Origin: Pseudomonas xantholysinigenes
GTDB taxonomy: Bacteria > Pseudomonadota > Gammaproteobacteria > Pseudomonadales > Pseudomonadaceae
Direction: 5' to 3'
DNA length: 64,000 nucleotides
NCBI RefSeq assembly: GCF_014268885.2
Contig: NZ_CP077095.1
Location: forward strand, 1,927,501-1,991,500
Program-made: the position numbers and the translations under genes
Shown: positions 33,364 through 41,816 of the stretch, one piece after another
Position numbering within the stretch: position 1 is the first letter of the stretch
How the letters are laid out: every line of letters begins with the position of its first letter
Notes under the pieces: generated by a model
Seen by the model: only the letters and a program-made list of their open reading frames with translations
The model's database searches: none
Told to the model about the DNA's origin: nothing

Positions 33364-34770
33364 ATGCTGCGAACCCTGCTGACGATTCTGATGTTGTCTG
33401 GCCTGGCGTTGGCCGCGCCGGCCCATGCCCGCGAGGCCGGGCCACAACAGCATGTGCCGGCCGGCAAGGCCCGCGACCTGGCGCAGATCCGCACGAGCAA
33501 GGTACTGCGGGTGCTGGTCAACCAGAGCCGCAACAGCTCCGGCGAGGTCAAGGGCGAGCCGGTGGGCGTCGAGTACTACCGCTTGCGTGCCCTGGAGCAT
33601 TACCTCAATGCCCGGGTCGCCGATGGCCAGGAAATCAGCTTGAGGATCATTCCGCGGGCCAAGGAGCAATTGCTCGGCGCTTTGCAGCGCGGCGAGGGCG
33701 ACCTCGCCGCGCCCGGCGAGCTGCTGGACCCCAGCGTGGTGCGCGGCGTCGACGCCAGCGCGCCGGTGGTCGACCAGGTGCCGCTGCAGTTGGTCGGGCG
33801 CAAGGGCGAGCGTGGCTACAGCCGGGTCGAGCAACTGTCCGGGCGCACCATCGCCCTGACCAGTGCCAGCGCCGCCGGGCCGGCGATTCAGGTGATCAAC
33901 CAGCAGTTGGCATTGCGCAAGCGCCCGCCGATCAAGGTCGAGTGGGTCGATCCAACGCTGGCGGTGGAAGATGTATTGGAGATGGTCCAGGCCGGCATCT
34001 ATCCGTTGACCGTGGTCGAGCGACCGATCGCCCAGCGCTGGGCGCGGGTGATGCCGCGTTTGCGGGTGGACAGCAAGCTGCAACTGGCCCGGCCCGACGC
34101 CATGCGCTGGTATGTGCGCCAGGATGCGCCGATGTTCCAGGCTGCGGTGGACCGCTTCCTCGCCGGCTACCGCGCGCCCGACAACCAGGACGCCGCCTTC
34201 GAGCGCATCTACCGCCGCCAGTACCGGGTGCACAACCCTCTGGCGCGCAAGGACCGCCAGCGCCTCGAATCGCTACGCCCGGTGTTGCAGAAGCATGGCG
34301 GCGACCAACAGTTCGACTGGTTGAACCTGGCGGCGCTGGCGTTCAAGGAGTCCACCCTGGACCCGAAGGCGCGCGGCACTGGCGGTGCCCATGGCCTGAT
34401 GCAGATCACCCCGTCGGCGGCGCAGCGGGTTGGGGTGAGCAATACCGCCACGGTCGATGGCAATGTCCAGGCCAGCGCCCGCTACCTGGCGATGCTGCGT
34501 CGCAAGTTCTTCGCCAGCCCGCAGCTCAACGAACGCGAACGCATGGCGTTCATCCTGGCGGCCTACAACCTTGGGCCGGAGCGGGTCCAGGCCATGCGCG
34601 CCGAGGCCCGGCGGCGTGGGCTCAACGGCAACCAGTGGTTCTTCCAGACCGAGCGCATCGCCATGGAGCAGGTGGGCATGGGGCCGGTGAACTTCGTCAA
34701 CAGCGTCAACAAGTACTACCTCGCGTTCAACCGCGAGCGGGCTTCCCTGGAGCGGGTGGCCAAACGTTAA
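33364..34770 (+). CDS. MltF-like membrane-associated lytic transglycosylase
   Basis: The 468-residue precursor has a signal peptide (LLTILMLSGLALAAPAHA). Residues ~40-290 form a solute-binding-protein-like domain (KVLRVLVNQSRNSSGEVKG, with IALTSASAAGPAIQVINQQL), and the C-terminal domain is a lysozyme-like SLT with the catalytic Glu in FKESTLDPKARGTGG and the GAHGLMQITPSAAQ motif. It cleaves peptidoglycan glycan strands to 1,6-anhydroMurNAc products. Two starts are possible: ATG 33364 (typical signal peptide) and ATG 33328. An AT-rich inverted repeat follows at about 34769-34793. Confidence 0.88.
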   Translation: MLRTLLTILMLSGLALAAPAHAREAGPQQHVPAGKARDLAQIRTSKVLRVLVNQSRNSSGEVKGEPVGVEYYRLRALEHYLNARVADGQEISLRIIPRAKEQLLGALQRGEGDLAAPGELLDPSVVRGVDASAPVVDQVPLQLVGRKGERGYSRVEQLSGRTIALTSASAAGPAIQVINQQLALRKRPPIKVEWVDPTLAVEDVLEMVQAGIYPLTVVERPIAQRWARVMPRLRVDSKLQLARPDAMRWYVRQDAPMFQAAVDRFLAGYRAPDNQDAAFERIYRRQYRVHNPLARKDRQRLESLRPVLQKHGGDQQFDWLNLAALAFKESTLDPKARGTGGAHGLMQITPSAAQRVGVSNTATVDGNVQASARYLAMLRRKFFASPQLNERERMAFILAAYNLGPERVQAMRAEARRRGLNGNQWFFQTERIAMEQVGMGPVNFVNSVNKYYLAFNRERASLERVAKR

Positions 34771-34887
34771 ACAAATCGAATATATCGATTTGTTTGTCGG
34801 GATTTTTGCGATTTTCTTATTCGTTAAATTGATTAAGATGGCGCTCATCCAACACACACCTGCTCACACTCTAAGGAAGCAACGATT

Positions 34888-35322
34888 ATGAACAACTCCC
34901 TCAAAGCCCTGTTCGCCACCCGTGCCGGTTACGGCCTGAGCGTCGTGCGTATCCTGGTTGGCGTCATCTTCATGGCCCACGGCGCGCAGAAACTGTTCGG
35001 CCTGTTCGGCGGCTATGGGCTGGAAGGCACTGGCCAGTGGATGGAAAGCATCGGCCTGGCGCCGGGCTACCTGATGGCCTTGCTGTCCGGTAGCGCCGAG
35101 TTCTTCGGCGGCCTGGCCCTGGTGGTCGGCCTGCTGGCCCGTCCGGCGGCACTGGCGCTGGCGGTAACGCTGGTGGTGGCGATCTTCTCGGTGCACATCA
35201 ACAACGGCCTGTTCATGTCCAACAATGGCTATGAATTCGCCCTGGCCCTGCTGGCTGGCAGTGTGGCGGTGTTGATCGAAGGCGCGGGCCGTCTCTCCCT
35301 TGACCGCCTGATCGCCCGCTGA
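34888..35322 (+). CDS. DoxX-family membrane protein
   Basis: This 144-residue protein has about four membrane helices (VVRILVGVIFMAHGAQKLFG, LLSGSAEFFGGLALVVGLLA, ALALAVTLVVAIFSVHI). The MAHGAQKLFG and GSAEFFGGLALVVGL motifs define the DoxX family, small membrane proteins linked to redox or thiol stress in some bacteria. AAGGA lies 11 nt upstream. It stands alone; a long inverted repeat (35329-35380, arms GCAGGCTGCAAGC) follows as its likely terminator. Confidence 0.88.
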   Translation: MNNSLKALFATRAGYGLSVVRILVGVIFMAHGAQKLFGLFGGYGLEGTGQWMESIGLAPGYLMALLSGSAEFFGGLALVVGLLARPAALALAVTLVVAIFSVHINNGLFMSNNGYEFALALLAGSVAVLIEGAGRLSLDRLIAR

Positions 35323-35328
35323 CAGGGC

Positions 35329-35380
35329 GCAGGCTGCAAGCGCCAAACCGATCTGATTCGGCTTGGGGCTTGCAGCCTGC
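35329..35380. repeat. Long hairpin after doxX
   Basis: GCAGGCTGCAAGC (35329-35341) pairs with GCTTGCAGCCTGC (35368-35380), enclosing a second stem CCAA.CCGA / TCGG.TTGG. There is no T-run. It probably marks the mRNA 3' end. Confidence 0.6.
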
Positions 35381-35393
35381 GGCTGGTCTGCTC

Positions 35394-35540
35394 TAGCATA
35401 CCGACTGCGCCGATTTAAACAGCTACTTGCGGGGCGCAGGAGATGCCCCTCGCCGGGGTCTCCGAAATACCGCTAAAGCGCTGGTTCGGTGACGCCTCCC
35501 ACCGCTGCCCAGCGGGATCAGCGAGGCGGAGAGAGACTCC
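35394..35540 (+). promoter_or_regulatory. Structured 5' leader, candidate RNA thermometer or cis-regulator
   Basis: A possible -10 TAGCAT (35394-35399, with TTGCAG 18 nt upstream) precedes two stable hairpins. Hairpin 1 (35439-35463) is GGAGA/CCCC paired with GGGG/TCTCC. Hairpin 2 (35479-35514) is CGCTGG/CGGTG paired with CACCG/CCAGCG. The loop of hairpin 2 contains CGCCTC (35493-35498), complementary to GAGGCG (35523-35528), which overlaps the ribosome-binding region. GGAG at 35528-35531 can also pair with CTCC next to the ATG at 35541. Regulation is inferred from these pairings. Confidence 0.5.
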
Positions 35541-35849
35541 ATGAGTTGCCCACGTACCAGTGTCTGTTTGACCCCCCTGGCCAAGAACCAGGCTTCCCGA
35601 ACCCCGCGCATCCTGCTCGGCGGCCAGCATCAACCCACGCTTTTGCGCAACCTCGACGGTTTCTCCCGACGCAAGGGCCAGGCCTGTGCCTTCCTCATCC
35701 AGTTCGCTGACAACTGCGATCAGCTCGATCAGTACGGCAACGACCGTTTCGACCTCGCCGTGATCCAGGCCCCCGAGGCCGAGGAGGCCGCCGACGTCAT
35801 CGGCCAGTTGACCCGTATCGCTCGCCAGGGCCTGATCACCCGTCGTTGA
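35541..35849 (+). CDS. Small protein behind structured leader, function unknown
   Basis: This 102-residue protein has no signal peptide or membrane helix. The N-terminal third is basic and Ser/Thr/Pro-rich with two early cysteines (Cys3, Cys9). The C-terminal part is acidic and likely helical (VIQAPEAEEAADVIGQLTRIAR). GGAG lies 9 nt before the ATG, and codon use matches the neighbours, so it is probably real. I do not recognise the family. It lies between doxX and greB and has its own leader and probable terminator. Confidence 0.65.
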   Translation: MSCPRTSVCLTPLAKNQASRTPRILLGGQHQPTLLRNLDGFSRRKGQACAFLIQFADNCDQLDQYGNDRFDLAVIQAPEAEEAADVIGQLTRIARQGLITRR

Positions 35850-35876
35850 GCCCCGTGTCGCGACGGGCTGTTTTTG
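35848..35876 (+). terminator. Terminator after the small protein gene
   Basis: An imperfect stem AGCCCCGT / ACGGGCT with a CGCG loop region is followed by GTTTTTGG. It overlaps the stop codon and ends about 63 bp before greB. Confidence 0.65.
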
Positions 35877-35938
35877 GTTAAGCTCGGTCACCCGAAGGGC
35901 GCTTGCCGTCCATCGCGCGTGCACTGAGGAGACAGCCG

Positions 35939-36421
35939 TTGAGCACCAACATCATCACCACGGAAGGTCACCAGGCCCTCAAGCAGGAGCTTGACCATCT
36001 GTGGCGGGTCTATCGCCCGGAGATCACCCAGAAAGTCACCTGGGCAGCCTCGCTGGGCGACCGTAGCGAGAATGCCGACTATCAGTACAACAAGAAGCTG
36101 CTGCGCGAGATCGACCGGCGCGTGCGCTACCTGCGCAAGCGCCTGGAAGACGTCAAGGTGGTCGAGTATTCGCCGCAGCAGGAAGGCAAGGTGTTTTTCG
36201 GCGCCTGGGTGGAGATCGAGAACGACGACGGCGAGCAGTTGCGCTTTCGTATCGTTGGCTATGACGAAATCCACGGGCGCAACGATTACATCTCCATCGA
36301 CTCGCCCATGGCTCGGGCGCTGCTGAAGAAAGTGGAGGGTGACGAGGTGGTGGTGCACACGCCTACAGGCGAGGCCACCTGGTACGTCAACAGCATTTCC
36401 TACGAGTGCAAGGCGGGCTGA
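35939..36421 (+). CDS. greB: Transcript cleavage factor GreB (TTG start)
   Basis: This 160-residue factor has an N-terminal coiled-coil finger (EGHQALKQELDHLWRVYRPEIT ... DYQYNKKLLREIDRRVRYLRKR) and a C-terminal FKBP-like globular domain ending in YVNSISYE. The acidic tip LGDRSENADYQ carries the catalytic Asp-Glu that stimulates RNA polymerase to cut backtracked transcripts. The basic finger and WRVYRPEIT favour GreB over GreA. No ATG fits: TTG at 35939 has AGGAG 8 nt upstream and gives the family N-terminus (STNIITTEGHQAL). The rare start may lower expression. Confidence 0.9.
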   Translation: MSTNIITTEGHQALKQELDHLWRVYRPEITQKVTWAASLGDRSENADYQYNKKLLREIDRRVRYLRKRLEDVKVVEYSPQQEGKVFFGAWVEIENDDGEQLRFRIVGYDEIHGRNDYISIDSPMARALLKKVEGDEVVVHTPTGEATWYVNSISYECKAG

Positions 36422-36461
36422 AACAGGTCGAGGCAGGCCTTCAGCACTTTGTAAGCTTGCC

Positions 36462-38969
36462 TCAACCTTCGCGCAACACCGCCAACGGGCTGGCATTCAG
36501 GGCCCGCCTTGTCCCCAGTACTCCAGCCCCACCGACCAGTACCGCTCCGGCCACGGGCAGCGCCAGCAGCCATGGATGCGGCGCCCAGTGCAGGTCGAAC
36601 GCATAGCGGTACAACGCCCAGGTGATCAGCTCGCAGCCCAGCGCCGCGAGCAATCCGCTCACCGCGCCCAGCAAGCCGAACTCGATGCGCCGCGCCTTGA
36701 CCAGCAGTGGCCGCGCGGCCCCCAGTGCGCGCAGCAGCGCGCCCTGGCGGATGCGCTCATCGAGCGTAGCCTGCAGCCCGGCGAACAAGACCGCCATCCC
36801 GGCCGCCAACACGAACAGCAGCACATACTCCACTGCCAGCGTCACCTGGGCGAGGATGCTGCGCAACTGCCCGAGCAAGGCATCCACCTGCAGGATGGTC
36901 ACCGCCGGGAAGGCCCGGGACAGTGCGACCACTTCCTGGTCGTGGCCCGGTGCCAGGTAGAAGCTGGTCAGGTAGGTGGCGGGCAGGCCTTGCAGGGTGC
37001 CGGGCTGGAAGATCATGTAGAAGTTCGGCTGGAAGCTGTCCCAATGCACGCTGCGCAGGCTGCTGACCCGTGCCTGGCGCTGCTGGCCGCCGATGTCGAA
37101 GGTCAGCAGGTCGCCCAGTTGCAGCTTCAGGCTTTGTGCCAGCTCCGCCTCCACCGATACCCCTGGCGTGGCGTCGTCGCTGGGCGCCTGCTGCCACCAG
37201 TCGCCGGCGCTCAGGGCATTGCCCTGGGGCAGATCGGCGGCCCAGGTCAGGCTGAGGTCGCGCTGCACCGCGCGTTCGCCAGTCGACTCCTTGCTGACCA
37301 GTTGGCGCACCGGCTGCTTGTTGATGTGGGTGAGACGGCCAGGGATCACCGGGTACAGCGGTGCCGAGGTCGCATTGAGCTGCGCCAGGCGCTCGGCGAA
37401 CGGTTGACGCTCGTCGGGCAGGATGTTCAGGGCGAAATGATTGGGCGCGTCCTTGGGGAGCTGTGCTTGCCAGGTGTCGAGCAGTTCGGCGCGCAGCAGG
37501 GCGACCAGGCCCATGGCCAGGAGGATCAGACCGAAGGCCAGGGCCTGGCCGGCCGCGGCCAGGGGGTGGCGCAGCAATTGGCCCAGGCCCAGGCGCCAGG
37601 CCAGCGGTGCGCCGGCGAGCAGCTGGCGCAGGCTGCGCAAGCCGAGCAACAGCAGGCCGCCAAGCAGCAGGGCGGCGATCAGCCCGCCACCGAGCAGGGC
37701 GAAGGTCAGCAGCAGGTCCAGGCTCAGGCGCCACATGATCAGGCCCAGGGCGAGCAGGGCGGCGCCGTATACCAGCCAGCTGCTGGGCGGGATCGGCAGC
37801 AGGTCGCGGCGCAGCACGCGCAACGGCGGTACCCGGCCCAGCGCGGCCAGCGGCGGCAGGGCGAAGCCGGCCAGGGCCACCAGGCCGGTAGCGATGCCGG
37901 CCAGGGCCGGGGTGAGGCCGCCGGGCGGCACCTGGCTGGGCAGCAGCCCGGCAAGCAGATGGAACAGCCCCAGCTGGGCCAGTGCGCCGAGCAGGGCACC
38001 GGCGAGTGCCGCGACCACGCCGAGCATGGCCAGTTGCAGGCAGTACAGGCTCAATGCCTGGTGTCGGGACAACCCAAGGCAGCGCAGCAGCGCGCTGGCA
38101 TCCAGGCGCCGCGCGGCATAGCGCGATGCTGACAGGGCCACGGCGACACCTGCCAGCAGCACGGCCACCAGGCTGGCCATGTTCAGGTAGCGCTCGGCCT
38201 TGCCCAGGGCGCCGCCGATCTGGCGATTGCCGTCGCGGGTGTCGAGCAGGCGCTGGTGGGCAGCCAGGGTCTTTTCCACGCCCTGGCGGTACTCGGCCAG
38301 GGCGGCGCCATCGCCGCGCCACAGATCGCGGTAGCTGACCCGGCTGCCGGGCTGGATGACGCCGGTGGCCTCCAGGTCGGCGAGGTTCATCAGTACCCGT
38401 GGGGTGAGGCTGTAGAAGTTGTTGGCGCGGTCTGGTTCGTAGGTGAGCACGCGGCTCATGCGCAGGGTTTTCATGCCCACGTCGATGCTGTCGCCGATGC
38501 TCAGGCCCAGGGCTGCCAGCAGTCGTGGCTCGACCCAGGCCTCGCCGGGCGCCGGGCCGCCGCCGGGGCGTTCCTCGCCGTAGGGCGCCGCCGCGCTGCG
38601 CAGCTGGCCGCGCAGCGGGTAGGCCGGGTCGGCGGCCTTGATGCTCGACAGCTGGATGCCGCTGTCGCCACCGACCACGCTGGTGAACTCCACCACGCGT
38701 GCATGGCGCAAGCCCGCGGCGCTGCCGCTGGCGACCTGCTGCTCGCTGGCCGGGGCACTGCCTTGCAGGACCAGGTCGGCGCCGAGGAACTCGCTGGCGC
38801 GCAGTTGCATGGCGCCATTGAGGCGGGCGCCGAAGTAGCCGATGGCGGTGCTGGCGGCTACCGCCACCAGCAGGGCGAAGAACAGCACGCGTACTTCGCT
38901 GGCACGGGTATCGCGCAGCAGCTGGCGCAGCGACAGGGCGCACAGGCGCCAGAAGGACAGGCGGGTCAT
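36462..38969 (-). CDS. ABC transporter permease, FtsX/MacB-type with two modules (YbbP-like)
   Basis: This ~835-residue membrane protein has ten or so hydrophobic helices: one near the N-terminus (VLFFALLVAVAASTAIGYFG), then large soluble periplasmic parts alternating with groups of helices at ~260-480 and ~720-830. The FtsX-like motif ALLRCLGLSRHQAL and its duplicate ALLRALGAARPLLVKARRIEF indicate two permease modules in one chain, as in YbbP. The ATG at 38969 overlaps the ATPase stop (TGATG). Substrate is unknown; related systems work beside the TesA lysophospholipase, as here. Confidence 0.88.
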   Translation of the reverse strand: MTRLSFWRLCALSLRQLLRDTRASEVRVLFFALLVAVAASTAIGYFGARLNGAMQLRASEFLGADLVLQGSAPASEQQVASGSAAGLRHARVVEFTSVVGGDSGIQLSSIKAADPAYPLRGQLRSAAAPYGEERPGGGPAPGEAWVEPRLLAALGLSIGDSIDVGMKTLRMSRVLTYEPDRANNFYSLTPRVLMNLADLEATGVIQPGSRVSYRDLWRGDGAALAEYRQGVEKTLAAHQRLLDTRDGNRQIGGALGKAERYLNMASLVAVLLAGVAVALSASRYAARRLDASALLRCLGLSRHQALSLYCLQLAMLGVVAALAGALLGALAQLGLFHLLAGLLPSQVPPGGLTPALAGIATGLVALAGFALPPLAALGRVPPLRVLRRDLLPIPPSSWLVYGAALLALGLIMWRLSLDLLLTFALLGGGLIAALLLGGLLLLGLRSLRQLLAGAPLAWRLGLGQLLRHPLAAAGQALAFGLILLAMGLVALLRAELLDTWQAQLPKDAPNHFALNILPDERQPFAERLAQLNATSAPLYPVIPGRLTHINKQPVRQLVSKESTGERAVQRDLSLTWAADLPQGNALSAGDWWQQAPSDDATPGVSVEAELAQSLKLQLGDLLTFDIGGQQRQARVSSLRSVHWDSFQPNFYMIFQPGTLQGLPATYLTSFYLAPGHDQEVVALSRAFPAVTILQVDALLGQLRSILAQVTLAVEYVLLFVLAAGMAVLFAGLQATLDERIRQGALLRALGAARPLLVKARRIEFGLLGAVSGLLAALGCELITWALYRYAFDLHWAPHPWLLALPVAGAVLVGGAGVLGTRRALNASPLAVLREG

Positions 38970-39652
38970 CACGGCTCCAGGGCCGCCACCAGGCGGCCGG
39001 CATCCAGGCGGATCTGGCGGCGGCAGCGCCTGGCCAGGCGTTCGTCGTGGGTGACCAGCACCAGGGTGGTGCCGCGCTCCTGGTTGAGTTCGAACAGCAG
39101 GTCGCTGATGCGCTCGCCGGTATGGCTGTCGAGGTTGCCGGTGGGTTCGTCGGCGAACAGCACCGCCGGTTGCGCGGCGAAGGCCCGGGCGATCGCCACC
39201 CGTTGCTGTTCGCCGCCGGAGAGCTGGCGCGGTGTGTGGCTCAGGCGCTTGCCCAGGCCGACCCGCTCGAGCAGGTCGCGGGCATGTTCGCGGGCATCGC
39301 GCCGGCCATCCAGCTCCAGCGGCAGCATGACGTTCTCCAGGGCGTTGAGGCTGTCGAGCAACTGGAACGACTGGAACACGAAACCGACGTGCTCGGCGCG
39401 CACCCGCGCGCGCTGGTCTTCATCCAGCGGGCCGAGGTCGTGGCCGGCCAGCAGCACCTTCCCGGCACTGGGGTGGTCGAGACCGGCGAGCAGGCCAAGC
39501 AGGGTCGACTTGCCCGAACCGGAGGCGCCGACGATGGCCAGGCTGTCGCCCTGGGCGAGGTCGAGGGAGAGGGCGTGGAGGATGGTCAGGTCGCCTTCCG
39601 CGCTGGGGACCACTTTGCTAAGGTTCTGCGCAACGAGAATGCTGGGGCCCAT
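38969..39652 (-). CDS. ABC transporter ATPase (YbbA-like, LolD/MacB family)
   Basis: This 227-residue ATPase has Walker A GASGSGKST, signature LSGGEQQR, Walker B AVLFADEPTGNLD and the H-loop VTHD, in the MacB/LolD group. It pairs with the downstream permease (1-nt overlap). Its start at 39652 is 10 bp from the divergent tesA start, so the two units share promoter space. The tesA-ybbA-ybbP arrangement is conserved in E. coli and Pseudomonas (family knowledge). Confidence 0.92.
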   Translation of the reverse strand: MGPSILVAQNLSKVVPSAEGDLTILHALSLDLAQGDSLAIVGASGSGKSTLLGLLAGLDHPSAGKVLLAGHDLGPLDEDQRARVRAEHVGFVFQSFQLLDSLNALENVMLPLELDGRRDAREHARDLLERVGLGKRLSHTPRQLSGGEQQRVAIARAFAAQPAVLFADEPTGNLDSHTGERISDLLFELNQERGTTLVLVTHDERLARRCRRQIRLDAGRLVAALEP

Positions 39653-39662
39653 GGAGAATCCG

Positions 39663-40268
39663 ATGCGAATGTGGTGGTTGAGTGCCGGCCTGGCCCTGTG
39701 TTGCCTGGCCCAGGGCGCGGCGGCGGGAACGTTGCTGGTTGTTGGCGATAGTATCAGCGCCGGTTTTGGCCTGGATACCCGCCTGGGGTGGGTCAACCTG
39801 CTGCAACAGCAGCTGAAAAAGGAGGGTTTCGACGACCAGGTGGTCAACGCCTCGATCAGCGGCGACACCAGCGCAGGTGGCCAGGCGCGGCTGGCGGCGC
39901 TGCTTGCGGCGCACAAGCCGGCCCTGGTGGTGCTGGAACTTGGCGGCAACGATGGCCTGCGCGGGCAGCCGCCGCAACAATTGCAACAGAATCTTGCCGC
40001 GATGATCGACCAGTCCCGAAAGGCCGGGGCCAAGGTGCTGTTGCTGGGCATGCGCCTGCCGCCGAACTACGGTGTGCGCTACACCACGGCGTTCGCCCAG
40101 GTCTATGAACAGCTGGCCGCCGATAAAAAGGTGCCGCTGGTGCCATTCTTCCTCGAAGGTGTGGGCGGGGTACCGGAGTTGATGCAGGCCGATGGTATCC
40201 ACCCGGCGGCCAGTGCCCAGCAGCGGCTGCTGGAAAATGCCTGGCCGGCGATAAAACCCTTGCTGTGA
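39663..40268 (+). CDS. tesA: Multifunctional acyl-CoA thioesterase / lysophospholipase / protease TesA
   Basis: The 201-residue precursor has a signal peptide (MRMWWLSAGLALCCLAQGAAA) for the periplasm. The SGNH hydrolase blocks are present: GDSISAGFG with the catalytic Ser, Gly block ISGDTSAGG, GGNDGLRG with the Asn, and DGIHPAASAQ with Asp and His. It hydrolyses thioesters and lysophospholipids. The ATG at 39663 has GGAG 6 nt upstream; ATG 39651 is an alternative. It is divergent from the YbbA-like ATPase gene. Confidence 0.95.
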   Translation: MRMWWLSAGLALCCLAQGAAAGTLLVVGDSISAGFGLDTRLGWVNLLQQQLKKEGFDDQVVNASISGDTSAGGQARLAALLAAHKPALVVLELGGNDGLRGQPPQQLQQNLAAMIDQSRKAGAKVLLLGMRLPPNYGVRYTTAFAQVYEQLAADKKVPLVPFFLEGVGGVPELMQADGIHPAASAQQRLLENAWPAIKPLL

Positions 40269-40326
40269 CGCTTTTATCGGGGGCCGCTTTCGGCTAATGT
40301 TGCGCCCCCCGTTTCGAGTGCCCCCA

Positions 40327-40608
40327 ATGCCGCGCCCTGCCTGGTCCCTGTATGCCTATCAACTGATCGAGCCCGATGAGCAGCTCGACCTGTTTGCCTG
40401 CCAGGAAGTCCGCATTCATCTTGCCGCCCGCCAACTCGAACTGGGCGTGCCCGTCGACCGCACCCTGTGCGGCGGCCTGCTGCCGGCCCAGCCACGCTGG
40501 TCGGGGGTGGAGCGCGCGATCTACCGCGACGAGCGCCTGTGCCCGTTGTGCCGGGCGATCCTCGACGCCCAGCGGCGCGGCATGCGCCCGGTGTGGCCGG
40601 AACTCTGA
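40327..40608 (+). CDS. Small conserved protein with a CPLC motif, function unknown
   Basis: The product is a 93-residue soluble protein. Three or four cysteines (FACQEV, TLCGG, CPLCRAI) include one CxxC that could bind zinc or be redox-active. It has no signal peptide. It lies between tesA and the L,D-transpeptidase on the same strand. A longer start near 40297 is possible but less well placed. I do not recognise a named family. Confidence 0.65.
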   Translation: MPRPAWSLYAYQLIEPDEQLDLFACQEVRIHLAARQLELGVPVDRTLCGGLLPAQPRWSGVERAIYRDERLCPLCRAILDAQRRGMRPVWPEL

Positions 40609-40714
40609 GCGCCTTTCATCATCTGAAACGCTTGCGGTGGGTCGATGCCTCCCGCTTGTATCGGAGCGGGTGTACAATCGATCCCCTTGACTGACCTTTC
40701 GAAGGATTTACCGG

Positions 40715-41689
40715 ATGTTGTCGCGCTTTCCTGCCGTCACCCGTAGCCTCTCGCTGGCCGCCCTGTTGGCCGCCGGCCCCGCTGTTGCGCTGGAATTGCC
40801 GTTGCCGCCGCCCGGTGAAGACGTGGTCGGCCAGGTCCAGGTGATCAAGGCCAAGTACGAAGACACCTTCGCCGACATCGGTACCGCCAACGACCTGGGC
40901 TACCTCGAGATGATCGCCGCCAACCCGGGCGTCGACCCCTGGCTGCCGGGTGCTGGCACCGAGATCATCCTGCCGACCCGCTATATCCTGCCGCCAGGCC
41001 CGCGCGAAGGCGTGGTCATCAACCTGGCCGAATACCGCCTGTACTACTACCCGAAAGGGCAGGGCATTGTGTACACCTTCCCGTTGGGCATCGGTCGTGA
41101 AGGCTGGGGGTCGCCGATCGCCAATACCAAGATCACCGCCAAGACCCCGAACCCGACCTGGACGCCCCCCGCGTCGATCCGCGCCGAGCATGCGGCCGAT
41201 GGCGACATCCTGCCGGCCGTGGTGCCTGCCGGGCCGGACAACCCGCTGGGGCCGTTCAAGTTCACCCTGGGCGTGCCGGGCTACCTGATCCATGGTTCCA
41301 ACAAGAAGTTCGGCATTGGCATGCGCACCAGCCATGGCTGCTTCCGCATGCTCAACAACAATGTGCTGGAACTGTCGAAGATGGTGCCGGTGGGCACGCC
41401 CGTGCGCATCATCAACGAACCCTACAAGTTCGGTATCAGTGGCGGCAAGGTGTACCTTGAGGCGCACACTCCGCTGGACGATCATGGCAACCCATCGGTG
41501 GTCGACAAGCACACCGCGGTCATCAATGCCTTGCTCAAGCGTGAAGACCTGGCCAACAACTTGCGCATGAACTGGGACATGGTGCGCGATGTTGTTGCCG
41601 CCGAAGATGGCATGCCGGTGGAAATCGCCGTACCGGTTGCCGGTGGCAACGCGCCGGTGGTCTCGAGCATTCCGCCCGAACTGCAGTAA
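40715..41689 (+). CDS. L,D-transpeptidase (YkuD domain)
   Basis: The 324-residue precursor has a signal peptide (SLAALLAAGPAVA). A short LysM-like segment (ANDLGYLEMIAANPGVDPWLPGAGTEIILP is that region) precedes the YkuD catalytic domain with HGSNKKFGIGMRTSHGCFRM, containing the His and the nucleophilic Cys. Such enzymes form 3-3 crosslinks in peptidoglycan or attach lipoproteins to it. OprI, a Braun-type lipoprotein, is encoded convergently next to it. AAGGA lies 10 nt before the ATG. A strong terminator follows. Confidence 0.93.
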   Translation: MLSRFPAVTRSLSLAALLAAGPAVALELPLPPPGEDVVGQVQVIKAKYEDTFADIGTANDLGYLEMIAANPGVDPWLPGAGTEIILPTRYILPPGPREGVVINLAEYRLYYYPKGQGIVYTFPLGIGREGWGSPIANTKITAKTPNPTWTPPASIRAEHAADGDILPAVVPAGPDNPLGPFKFTLGVPGYLIHGSNKKFGIGMRTSHGCFRMLNNNVLELSKMVPVGTPVRIINEPYKFGISGGKVYLEAHTPLDDHGNPSVVDKHTAVINALLKREDLANNLRMNWDMVRDVVAAEDGMPVEIAVPVAGGNAPVVSSIPPELQ

Positions 41690-41708
41690 GCGATTCGCTA
41701 CTTGCCCC

Positions 41709-41735
41709 AGGCCCGCCCAGTGCGGGCCTTTTCGT
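41709..41735 (+). terminator. Terminator after the L,D-transpeptidase gene
   Basis: An 8-bp stem AGGCCCGC / GCGGGCCT is followed by TTTCGTTTG on the plus strand. Confidence 0.8.
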
Positions 41736-41763
41736 TTGTGCCTTCGGTGCTGTTGCGCGGGCA

Positions 41764-41794
41764 ATAAAAAAGCCGACCCACAAGTGGGTCGGCT
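41764..41794 (-). terminator. Terminator after oprI
   Basis: A 10-bp perfect stem AGCCGACCCA / TGGGTCGGCT followed by six T's on the minus strand, 23 bp past the oprI stop. A strong terminator fits this abundant mRNA. Confidence 0.92.
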
Positions 41795-41816
41795 CCATAA
41801 CAATCCGTGAGGACTA

